Part shown: one piece after another, positions 1-12,500 of the stretch
Numbering within the stretch: position 1 is the stretch's first letter
Layout of the letters: each line of letters begins with the position of its first letter
Notes under the pieces: generated by a model
The model's input: the letters and a program-made list of their open reading frames with translations, nothing else
Databases searched by the model: none
What the model was told of the DNA's origin: nothing
Origin: Lepidodermella squamata
Taxonomy: Eukaryota; Gastrotricha
NCBI GenBank assembly: GCA_047495785.1
Contig: JBLDXI010000001.1
Coordinates: 124,001-188,000 of the forward strand
Length of the DNA stretch: 64,000 nucleotides
Direction: 5' to 3'
Made by a program: the position numbers and the translations under genes

Positions 1-3000
1 GGCGTGTTCATCGCTCTCCAAAGCTTTTTTGTTTGACGCTGACATGAGTTGTTTGACGCTGACATGAGCGCACTGAAAGGGAAAAGGAGACCGCTGACCG
101 TTTGCACAACCAAGGGCTTGGGACTGCCCGCTGATGGCGTTATTCAGCAAAAGTAAGGCCCCTTACAACTGTCGCTCCACTGATATAGTTGCCCTTTATG
201 ATGATACAATTATTTAGATAATTTACATGCTTATAGATTATGCATGAAAATAAATAGCTGTTGACGATTTTAGTAAAGAGATTTTTTATGCTTGAAAAAT
301 ATGAGCGGCAAAATTTGAAAATTGATGATGAGAATCGCCATCATCAAAAGCGGTGCCCGGGCCTCCTTTCTAGTTTCGCTGACGAGATTCTGATCTCTCA
401 TATTTCAGGCGATATTGTGTTCTTCTTTATCAACAACATCAGTTCAAGATCAAGGGTTTTTACTAAAAATTGTTGACAGAATAACTGGAGTTGCTCGAGG
501 CACCTGATGCGCAAGCGTCAAGCGTTGCAAGATATGGCACTCATCATTATCATCAACGTTGTAGCACACACGACGGCTGCGGCGAGAACTAGCGAATGAT
601 AGCGGATGGCAGCTAAAAATTGTTTGGGAGGGAAGTCATTTTATGAGACACGACTGCTAAATCCGAGGTCTAAGACGACCTGACCGAAAATGAAAGAATA
701 AACTGTTGAACTAAATAAAGAATGAATATGGACTTCGCATGGCGGCAGACGAATATTGGCGGACGACAGACGACAATCAAATTTCCATTTCCTCAGTTTC
801 CACCGAGAATTAAACCACACCAGTTGACATTTACTGAGGAAACATTTAATTGAATTCAAACGAAAACATGAATTCTTCTGTGATTAGAGAAGGTATTCGA
901 CCACGGCTATAATTTGTGATCATGTGATATAAACAATGCGCGAGTGTTTTGCCGCCTTCGACGAAGAATCACAAATTCACGCAGTCAGATGCTCGCAGTC
1001 GGTAGCGAGTTAGCGCTGATGTTGTTATCTCCAGTTTCGGCCTTAGATGTAAACACAAATTACCTAGCAACAATACGGTTAGGCGATCAGTGATCCTTTG
1101 TTCGAACCTTTTAATTTCATCTGATGGTGGAAATTTCTGATTTTAAATGCTTAACCGCTCGTCATTTATCAGTTCAGTCAAATTTTTCTTTGCTTGATAA
1201 CAAAGTTCCCATGCAAAGAATAAAGAGCTCCGGGGTGATCGAACTAGCTGCCCTTGTGTAAGTGAAACTAGATGAACGATACTGCAATAATAAGTCGTTA
1301 CATCTATCTTGTTTATATCGTGCTTTATGCCAATGCCGAACAAGTACTATTCATTACACATAATTTCTGGTCGACATCCGGGTGGAAGTTTTGGACAGAG
1401 CTGATCTCTCAAATAATGTGTTACAGACAACTTTTTCACCTCAACTCGCCAAATTATTCGAACACGGTTAATAACACTGCCACGTAAGAAAAGCGTTAAA
1501 TTTGTCGGAACGAAGCACCAACACCAGATATTGACGAAGTAATTTGCTTAATCGTACTAATACCAAGCGCGCTTTTGGCGTGCATCACGGCCGGGTGCAC
1601 TGCAACATATAAGCGCAGTATAATGAGGGCTGGTGCGTTCGCGCGAAGACACACGGCGAATACTAGCAAAGCGAGCACCCGTCAAAAAGGCGTCCTTTCT
1701 TTGCAAGCTTACATCTTCCACCCGCGGTTAATAAAGTTGCCGCCGCGCAGCTAAATCGGCGTCTTTTGGATGCCGAGTCGTTGTTTTGTTAACTTGTTGT
1801 ATTGTGTTTTGCGTATCAATTAGCGTTTTGTTTTATGTAAAAGCGCACAACAATAGGCACACCTGATGATGAACAACCTATACACACACCTCCTCAGAAT
1901 GAAACTTTTCTAGACCGCCTGAGCCTCTTGAAAGAAAAATTCTTAATTTTCACTTAAGAATGAAGAACAATTAATTTGCAAGCAATCAAACAAAAAGATG
2001 ATTCTCAGCCAATTTTTTATCGTAAATAAAACTCTTCTTGCACGTTTCTTTTCAAATGGCGCGATTTGTTTTCAGGTGTTTCTATGTTCAATAAGCCATC
2101 TTGAATTTTTCATTCATATTGACGAGAGAGCAACTACCACTTCAGCGGCGCAAGAGACTAGAAATAATCTGCCTGTGCCCGGATCAGATTCAGCACGATA
2201 GCTCATACTTTTAAGCAGTTTCAAAATGAGGCAAAAGTCAGGCTGAAGGGCGAACACCTATTCCATTGTTGTCATAACTGCGCTGCGAAAACTGTTGCGA
2301 AAGTTTATTTTAACACGAGCCAAAACTCACATTCTCTCTCATAGTCTGCGAGTGTTCAAGCGTTCATGCACAATTGCATGAGCCCACATTTCTAGTCAAC
2401 GGTAAATAGTTGGGAAACGCACGGAAAAAAACTACTGGTTTGCCGCTTGCGGGTAGTTTGCATCCTATAGAAAAGTACATCATATCGCAAACTTAAGAGT
2501 GACGTCAGTGCTTAGTTTGATAGTTTCTATGATGATAACTTTATATTCGACTCTTCTTTAAAAAACTCGTACGCTTTGATCTTCAAGTTACGAGGCTTTT
2601 TGCCGTTTGCCGGTTCTAAAACTCTCGCACTGGTGCTCGTCGCATTGCATCGAAATAGTGTCAAGTTGAATATTGTGATGATAAAGATATTATACATGCA
2701 TAACACACCTTGTTGATAATAATTCGTTTTTGTCATTTGAGTCACTTCGCCTAAAAACAAGCGAGCAAATTTATTCTGAACAAGACTATCTTACTTGTTT
2801 GCTTTTTAGTTATTTAATATTATTTTTTTGTTTACAGCTGCAGCGTCATTGGGAGTATCAACTTGCAAAAATAGATCATTGCACTTGAATTGTAGCACTA
2901 TGCCGGTAATTATGCACCTGCGACTATTTTAAGCACATCGCAAGATGCGCGACGTGAGCATTTGTAAAATACAGCCGCGCTTATTGCCAATAAACGCAAT

Positions 3001-6000
3001 TATTGTAGCCTTCAAATAATTTGGAAGCGTGGTGCTGCGCCGGGAAAATATTCGATAGTTTTCCAGCAGATGCGATGTTTGTTGCAGTCGCAAAAAGAAG
3101 GCAGAAATTTGTTTATAAATATTGGCTAATCGCGCCGTCGAATTGTTATTTTTGTTTTTGTTTTCGGTGTTGTATTGTTTCTTTAGCATTTTCTCTCCAC
3201 TTAATATTAAGATTGCTATAGCCTCACCTGCGCGCGCAGTCAAGCCGATGAAATAATATTATTTCACGTAGAAATTGCCGCGTGGCCGTCTTTATTAAAA
3301 AAACATACTGTTTACCCGCGTTTAAAAATCAGTACGGCCCGGCCCAGTCGATACAACTGTCCTCGTGTGTCGAGCGATCGCGCCATCGATTTGCATTTGC
3401 GGTCACTTTGTGGTTTTGCGCGTGTTTTGTTATTCCACTCGTTCACGGCGCATTATTTACTGCGATATTTTTACGCTCACCTGACTTGGCCCGGCGGCTC
3501 GATATAATTTGTCTCGACTAATGATGATACTGCTGAAATATCCTCTCGATTCGCCTCGAGTCTCGCCGACTATTTAAACGATCAACAAACAAGGAAGAAG
3601 GCGCAGAGTAATTTATGCTGCGCCCAGGAAGGAATTTATTTGGCCTTTATATTTACGCTACTTTTTTCCCGCTGCTAATCGCATCCGCAACGGTCAGCGT
3701 CTGGCGCCCAGTTCACAGTTCGTTTTTGACCGCGCACTCGACAGACTGTGACCGGAAAGTAATAACATATTATGTGTTCAGAGTTGCTGCTGATGGCGAT
3801 CGGCCTACGGCCGCGCGTTTTTTCGCGGCGATTTGTTTACTCTTTGCTCTAAGGTAATTACATAAATTAGCCATCATCATAGCGGTGTCCGCAAAGTCGT
3901 AGTCGCACTGAGCTTTATTTCTGCGCGCATGATATTGCCTCCACCTTGATTTTTTCCGAAAAGTGTTTTCGAAAAGTCGACCGGAAAAAAATAACTCATA
4001 TCATAGCCGACTTAATTGCTCGAAACTTAACTCGTTTTTAATTGTCACGAGAATACAAATAAACACTTTCTGCCTTTGGTTAATAGTGACAAAAGTGGTC
4101 TAAATGTATCCCGTAGTGAAATTCATCCACCGCCAGCCAGCCGCGCGCACCTAAATAATATTATAGCTTCGGAGGGCGCACGTCGCGCGCGAACAAACAT
4201 TTTATTACACAGAACCCGTATTTATTTGCCCTTTTTTGTGCGCCGCAATTTGCCATGTCACTTTCTGCCCTCCGCGTGCGTCTTTAAAAAATCTCAAAAA
4301 ATTACACTGGCGTTTGACTTTCTGCTTGTCTTACGATGTCTTGCTGACTCCTCAGTGCACATTTGGTTTTTAGTCAATCAGTTCTTCAATTATATCGGTG
4401 ACTTGTTTTCGTGTTTTTTTTCCTTGTCGCTTTGCCGCATTTCATGAGTATTTAGAGCATACGTGCGACTTTATTTACGACACGGGCTATTATAGTTGGC
4501 GTCTTGAAGCATCTCCACTTATGAGCATATATCCCTGGTGAATATTAATAGCGCGGCTTGGACTGTCGAATGCAGCGCGTATAGGCGCTGTTTTTCGATC
4601 TAAATGCTTCCGATTGCCACTTGTTAAATTCGATAATACAGGTGGCTTTGAAGGGCGCAGGCGTACGAGTGGCCACTCGGGATCGCAAGCGATATTTTAA
4701 CATACGTCATCACCGCGCGCTGCTCTGTTGTAAATAATCGGCTGAGAAAAGGAGTAAATAAATTGTGTTGAGCTGCGCCTGCCAAAAAAGTGTTGTTTAT
4801 TTGTCGGTGCCGCCGTGCACCGGGCGACGTGTGCCGACGTTTGCCCGCGTGCCTAATTAAGGTAACGAGCGAGCGCGTCTAAGAAAGTGACCGGTGTCGG
4901 CTGGCAGGTAGGCGCAAAATACGCGCGTAAACAACGGTAAAGTTCCCATCCGCGCTTTAATTTTAATTTTATTATTCTATTATCGATAATAGCCGGTCGG
5001 CTCGCATGCCAGCCTGCCGGCTCATCGAGATTCGCATGTCATTATCCTTGCGACAGTGCGTTTGGGCGAGACGTCACCGCGCCGAGTCGATATCGATAGG
5101 CCGCGGCTACCGCTTACTTATTCATGACCGGCTTCGATCTTTGTTTATCTGCGGCGGCGTAAACATATAGGGTTTGCCCGCGCATTACCATCGCCTTTTG
5201 CCATTGAATTGTCTCACCTTGGCGCCGAAACGGTACGCAGAGATAGAATTAGAGTGATCGCAAGTGCACACCGATGTTGTTATTATAACTATTATTGTAA
5301 ACTTCACAGGCGACAATGGCCTCCGCGCAGCCTTCCTATCTTATTCTGCGCCAAAAGAGGCCTCTTCACGCGAACATCGCCCTGTTTTGATCGCCGGTGG
5401 CCGCCCCGTCGCTATTCGGAAATCGTAATGACCCCGCGCCGAACAATCGAAACGTCTCACGCCCGTGAATCGTTTTTGACGGTGGACTACGCGCTCTCCA
5501 TTGTTGCCGGACAAATCGCTGATTAGGAAAAAGCCGAGCGCAGCTAGCACCTTCTTGCGCTCGCCGGTAACTCAATTCTGTTGCCGTCGACGACACTCCT
5601 TCGTCTCTGCCTAGTCGTATTACCCACGTGGAGCAGTTAGCGCGCGCTCGCTCGCACAACAGCGCGCAACAAAACACAAAATAACACAACAGGCGCGGCT
5701 TGTTTTTCTTCCTGGCCCGGCCCTGCTTTTCAACAGCCACTCGCGCGAGTGTTTAAGCACCTTGTTTTGTTGTTGTTGCGATTCGCCGTCGCCGTCGATG
5801 ATTTCAGCGCGAAAAGATGTTGTTAAAATAACGAAGTCCTCGGACAATATTTTTACGTATTTTTTCTCAATTTCACCTGTGCGCATAAAATCGGGACTCT
5901 TGCTGAATAACTCCGGCGGTATATTTTAAGAGCAGCCTATCAAAATGGAGACGGAAAAAGCGACTCGATTACAAGCTCTTGTTTTTTCTGCGCCTGGCAC

Positions 6001-6533
6001 CCGCACGGCAACAACAAGTCGCGCGCCCGAAAAAATACGCTTTGTTCGTACAGCACGGGCCTGGCGGGTCCTAATATTTAACAAAAATAAAGGATCACTA
6101 GCACAATTGTTGTTACAAACTGAGCTTTGTATTCGCGCTAAACAGCCGCGCTGTGAAACGCAACGTGCAATTTTGTCGCCACACGGTGCGTGAAGGCGCG
6201 TTTTTTTTTCTAGGCGTCGCGTTTTAGTGCGCTCGGGTAGCCGGTGTATCTCGCCGGCAAACAACCGCTGTTGCACTTTTTCCGCAACTTCCTTACTATT
6301 AACTACTACCGCTCGTAAACAAATGACAGGTCTAAGTGAACATGAGCTTATCAAAATGTCAATCGCATCGTTAGCTACTTGTAATATGCTTCCTTTTTCA
6401 ACATCTATTTTTTTAGAATGTTTAAGACATTATTAAAAGGATGATAATAACTGGTGGTTAAGTTCTGCTGCCGTAGCGCAAAAATCGCTGATACTTCACT
6501 CTGATCTCCTGAATTATCTTGTGTCTCCCGATT
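1..6533. other. gene-poor 5' flank upstream of ZP1
   Basis: I find no convincing exon in this stretch. The open frames are short, start at non-ATG codons or overlap on opposite strands, and none encodes a recognisable domain or chains into a spliced frame. Composition alternates between AT-rich DNA and GC/CG-rich patches, for example around 4650-5100 and 5560-6250. It may hold the promoter and 5' untranslated exons of ZP1, whose coding start is at 6534, or distal control DNA for a gene outside the window. The sequence alone does not decide this. Confidence 0.5.
31..68. repeat. short direct tandem repeat, 20-bp unit, about 1.9 copies
   Basis: The unit beginning GTTTGACGCTGACATGAG occurs at 31-50 and again at 51-68. 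Two identical neighbouring copies suggest replication slippage. No function is evident. Confidence 0.8.
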
Positions 6534-9500
6534 ATGCTTCCGCCGCTCGACCGGTTTTACAGTGGTCGGCAGCCTAAGGTGCCAACTACAACAGCAATAA
6601 TACACAGGATAGCCTGGTTTATATTGGCTTTGGTCGCAATCAGCTACTCTTCGATGGCGCAAACATCGCCGCCAGCCATCAACTCTGCGTATTTAACAGC
6701 ACGGGAAATAGCTGATTTGCGGCTGGCCTTTCCACTTTGTTTGGCCGATATGCCCAATGAAACCGTGCAACAGCCGATCATTCGAATCTCTGTCAATGTG
6801 ACACAACTCTCAAAGCCGGGAGAACGGCTGCAAGGTAAGAAATTGAAATTGAGGAGGCTAAATCGAGGCACTTAGCATTCGAAAATCAAGTGCGGAAGAC
6901 TTATAGATTACAGAGTCATTGCCTTCAAATCAAATAGGGACGTCGAGGGGTTTTTACTGAGAGGCTTTTTACCTATTATCATAACCAATTCTTAGATATT
7001 CGGAAATATTTAAATTACCTATACGGATTACTTTCCTTTCTAGTTGCTGTCGACAGCGCGCGTCTCGGTGTGCTTTTCAATTCAATATTCATCACTGCAC
7101 AATACATCGATCCCGTCTCGAATCGGCGAGTGTTCGGAAAAATTGGTAAGTTTCGTTCTATTTTAGACTGGTATCAATTTATCCATTCATACGGTATTGA
7201 AAATGATTTAACACAAGTAAACTCACCTCGGTTTCTGGCTGCTTCGTTTGCCGCAGAGTTTTTGTTCCTGAGCACTGATGCGAAATCCTAACCTAACGCC
7301 ATTCTAATCTGGGCTTTCATGTTGTCGGATGCCTGATCGTGTCATGTAGGACATGCTATAAATGTGTTTTAAGTATTCGTATTGAAGCGATATAACTATA
7401 ATATATTCTGATATCAAAATCGGTGTTGTACTGCGTTTTTCAATTTCAGTTTTCTCTTGCGTGACCTTTTAACTTTTGTCTCTTTATCCAAATATTTTGA
7501 CATACAGATTGTGGCAGAGGTTGGTAAAGGATTGACTGCTTAAAAATTATTTCGTTTTCCTTTCCTCATACATACGTGTATCCAAAAAATCACCTGTTTA
7601 AATTAACGTCGCTGCAATACACGTTGAAACTGCACGATTGTGGGAAATGAACATCTTGAAAAATGTTTAGACACCCAACCCACTTATATAATATTATTAC
7701 ACGATTTGTGCAGTTTTATACTTTGAAATCAGCATTCATATTTCATTTTCCGCATCGAATTCTCTGGCGTTTTATGTTACTCGTAGTGGCCTGTTTCATC
7801 TCATCATCGGAACTTGATGAAAATGTGTTGCACGCTTTGAGCTTTCCTGTTTAATGCATTATAACAATGCCTGCTTTGCACGTGAAAAATTGCTCCGCTA
7901 ATGCACCAAGCCGAAGTTGTGATGCTGCTTAATTTTTTCATTGCTGCTCCTATGATTTAGCACTCGAATTTTTGTCAAGAATTCGAAAATATTTCAAAGG
8001 GAATGCCTTTCCGCAGCGTAACTCACTTGATTAGTTGATTTTCCCATTTCCCGAGTTGGTTGACAAGTTTAATGTGCCCGTTTGCATTTAAGGCCGCTGG
8101 ACGTCAGAGAACAGACGCCCGTTCACACCGGCCGTGACAACATGCGAGGCAGCCGAGACCCTGCCGCCGGCTTCGGGCGCCGTGCTGCAGTCCGGGCGCA
8201 ATTCGCTGACCTCGGTGCGCTTTCTGTGGGACGCTCCCAACGCCGCTGCCGTTACCTCGACCGGTTCGGCGGAAGTAACCGACGCGAGCACGGAGGTTGA
8301 GACAACTGCAACGCCAATCGACAAATCAGTCTTTCAATACATCAGCTTTTTGTAAGACTGGTAGCTATATCACAAATCACCTATTTTAACTTTGACTTAA
8401 CAACAGGGTTGTCGTTTGGCAGAGCGATGCTCGCGTAAAATGGGTGCTGGCGTGGCGGACGCCTGCCATTCAGCTGTTGTACATGCCGCAGGGCCTCCCG
8501 ACGCCGGCGATAGATCAGCAAGAAGTCGACCCGACTAACGCCACCCTGGGCCCGTCAGTTTCACCCCCGGCCGAAACTCTGAATCTATTCTCAAAACTGC
8601 TCGGAATCGAGAACTGTCTCGTTCAAAGTCAACCAGCCCCCGGCGCTAGTTTAGGCACCACGGTTCGGCCGACCCGTTTGTCAGCGGTCATCGACGCTAG
8701 CGATGCGAATGGCGTATCGCCGTTTACCATGACCGTGACCAAATCGGCCGTTTCGATGCCAGGCGAACGCGTTACCGTTACGATCACGGGCCCGGCTAAC
8801 ATGAGTATGGACAACGTTGTGCTGGCGACAGCTGTCATCGTAGCCCGGCGCAACGTGCCGCCGTATTTGAAGGGCGTCGAGGGTAGCTGGGTGCCGAGCG
8901 ATGCCAGTGAGACGGTCCTGTGCAATGGCTACGTCGCAGTCCGGACGAAGCGCACGTCGACGCGAACCAGTCCGCCGTCGTTCAGCGCTACCTGGCTCGC
9001 GCCGGCAATCGTGCGGGAGAAGATTTTCATCGTCAGTGCGGTTGTGGCATCAGGCTCAGCGGTTTATAAGCTGTCGCCGGCGGCCGTCATTGGACCAAGC
9101 GCCGCCGTGTCGACACAATCGCTCATCGGCGACAGCTTGAACAGCTTCTTGGGCAGCCTGCGATCGATTTGCTCGCCCGACTCGACGCCACTTTCGCCAA
9201 CTTCATCACCCGCTGACTGGCCGCCGCCGACTGGCACGACCAACCTGCCGTTCACAATCGAAGCCGTTCCGTCATTCGTTCGGAATGACATTGTATCTGG
9301 CAGCAAGATGGCCTCTGTTTTCAACAGTAAGTATTTTAATAACTATTGTAGGTAGAGTGTCATTTGCGTAGTCAAGTCGGCTATAAAACGTAATTTCCGA
9401 ATTTCCTAGAAAAATCGGAAACCTTCTATATTTGGGGTGAAATAGCGATTTTAATCGCTCATTTCGCTGTACACGGGAAAAAACCCATGAATTCATCGAC

Positions 9501-12500
9501 CTGCCACATGAATTAAGTGTCGTCCCATGAATTCAATTACTTTTTTATCAATATTTTCATGCACATGAATTGTTTATTGAAACATTTAAAATAACTTAAT
9601 CCATGCTGGTGAATTCAGAGCTCCAACAATTAATTAGTTTTTATATCGTTAATTAGGCAAAAAAAGTTGTGCATATGCAAATGAGCTGTGAGGATGATGA
9701 GGATGAAACCTAGGACTCCAGGTATTCATTACTCATTGGCCGAGACAGGCACTTGGATCCTGGATGCCAATGGAATGCCTTGGATGTCCCGAGGGTTCCT
9801 TTTTAGGCATTGGCAAATCATGATCGGCATTGCCGGTTATAAGTAATGTTGTAATGTAAGTAATGTATAACAATATTTAATTTTAAGAAAATAAAAAATC
9901 ATAATATATATTAATAAAATAAATCGCAATTGAATTCATGGGCATCGATTTTAAAAGATAAAAAACCCATTAATTAATTGTTTTTCGAAACATCCATGAA
10001 TTAGGGTACCCCCAGGCCATGAATTCATGGAAGTTAGAAACTAATAATAAGCCAAAATTGCCACATGAATTCATGGGTTTTTTTTTCCCGTGTAGCTTTA
10101 ACCACTTTTCCGTGGAATTCCGCTGCCGTCTTTGAAGATGGTTCCATCATCCTTCACAGTTTTCGAATTCTTTTTATCAGATTGCCAAGAGCTTTGCTTT
10201 CCATTTCACTTATTTTACGGACCTTATAAGGCCTGACCAAACTATCAAAATTTGAGAAAAATATATTAGTGTATTTCATATGAATTTTCTTAAATAAATT
10301 TGCTCTTTTTCGTACTGATAATAACCTTTGTCTTGACGTATTTTTTCAGTTTCGGTGGTTGGCAATGGGCGAGGCGATAATTTTCGGTTTTTGTTCATTC
10401 AATGCCGCCCGCCGGATTCACCTGTGACGGTGACCACCGCGCAGCCTAATCGTCAGCGCACGGTAACAGGCCGGCGCGCCAACAACAACATCGCATTCCA
10501 GCGCGCCACACCGCCAAGCTTCTATCGACGCCGGCAGGTGCGGTCTCAGAGCATCGGCTACTGGCGCTCAGCCGACCAGCCATCGATGCGCCTGCGTTCT
10601 GGGCCTTGCATCGACTCGGCACTGCTGACCGACGAGGGCGGCTCGGGCATGCATTCAGCCGCGTTTCAACTCCATCTACTGCCGACGACTCAAGGCGATC
10701 TCGTTTGCAGGTGAGCTATACTTTTCATACTTTGTCTACATAAGTTTTCCGCCGCTAACTTGAGTTGACGTGAATATCACGCTTCTCGCAATGCGTAATT
10801 GGCTTGGAATTAATATCGAGTTGATTAGCCGGAAGCTGTATCGAAGAGCTCGATTTCTTGAAGGCCAAGCCTCTTCAGCGCAGAAGAAAACATGATGTTT
10901 ACTTTTTAGCTTTGTTTTCTTTGTTTGTGTATTTTGAATGTGCCGTAAGTACCTATATTTTCCGACAAAGCGCAATGCAATTAGACGCTAAGCAGGCCGA
11001 TGTGAGGATCAATGCTTTTTACACTCGACAAAGTTTTTTGCTCTCGAAACGCCCATCTAACTTAGCGTTGGCCATTTGGCCGGTCGCGGCGTTCAATGAC
11101 CGGCCTTCTCACGCCCTTTCAGCGATGCGCTTTTGTACGACGCGTGCTACACTTAATTGAAGATACATGGCCGGTATCTAGCCACAAGTAATCGTCGCGT
11201 TAGCCCGCGCCGAAGCGAATGCCCGATTACTACTACTACTAAGTTTATATCATCAGCTTCGCGAAAATGTTGACGTTAAGCTCAGCCATTCCAATTAAAT
11301 GCGGCTCGCCAACTGTTAGGCCGCAACATCCCGATTCGCAAACACCGCGGTTTCGCACGACGATTTGTTTTTGCAACCGAAGCAACAACGATAATTCGAC
11401 GCGCCACCGTGCGAGATGAGGCGCTTCAGCCAAAAACTCGCGTATATTGAATTCACACACTACCTGCACGCTATTAGGCTTTTCGCAAGCAGCAGCGAAT
11501 AATCTATCAATCGAATTACGTATAGGCAATTTTTTAGATTTTGAACAAGAACGCACGCCGCTTAGCACGGCGTTATTAAGGCATGATTGCCGCCGCGACG
11601 CGTTGTCTCGATTATCGAAGCCTCGCTCATGCACGAACAACGTTATTTACACCTGCGCGCTCTGTTTTTCGCTAGCTAATTGCCACCCCGCATGCTGCAA
11701 CATGTGACTAAATAGCTATTAACTTTTTGAAAATGTCATTTTTCTGTTTACTTTTCTTCTGCTGAAAAAAGTCTTTTACTATGATTACATGTTATTGTTA
11801 TTTCCCGTCAGATTTTTTCCTCCGTGTTTGTTTTTCGCCATGCCCACTATTAAGATTAAGTAGATAAAAAGTCGCATTGTTACATTGTATAAATAACAAT
11901 TTTGTTTATATTTGCGTCAGTCTGAGGTCTCGTGGGCTCACCTTAATAGATTTTTCTGAGCTCTATAACAAACGCGCGCCTGTATACGAGAACAGGAAAA
12001 GCAACGTGTGAAGCAGTATTTTGACACTCGATTCATAATGTCACGCGCCCGCATGCCACAACCCAACTCCCTAGCGATTAGCTATTTTGGCGTTTCAATG
12101 GGCGATGCAATTATATTTACCTTTCCGAGTGTAAATATACCCCATTTAAACGTAAACAGCAAGATTTTTGTTGCAATATTTTGTGCAGAAAATTAGCTCT
12201 TTATTTATCGCGCTGGTGACGAAGTATTTTCGAGAGATAAGCACCTATAAGTTTTTCAAAAGACACCACAATGTTTTCGCACTTTTTTCAACCCGCGGGC
12301 GTAGGCGGGGGTTCGCTGGACCGGCGCCCAACGCGCTGTCCTTATTCACCGGAATCGAATTGCCAGCGATGGTGCGAGCTTAGACTTTTGTTGTGTTTAA
12401 GTTAGCGCCTTCGCCAAATCGACGGCAAACACACGGGTATCCGACAATAAATAACGAAGACGCACGCTCGAGCGACTCATGAATTATGCACCGGGCGGGC

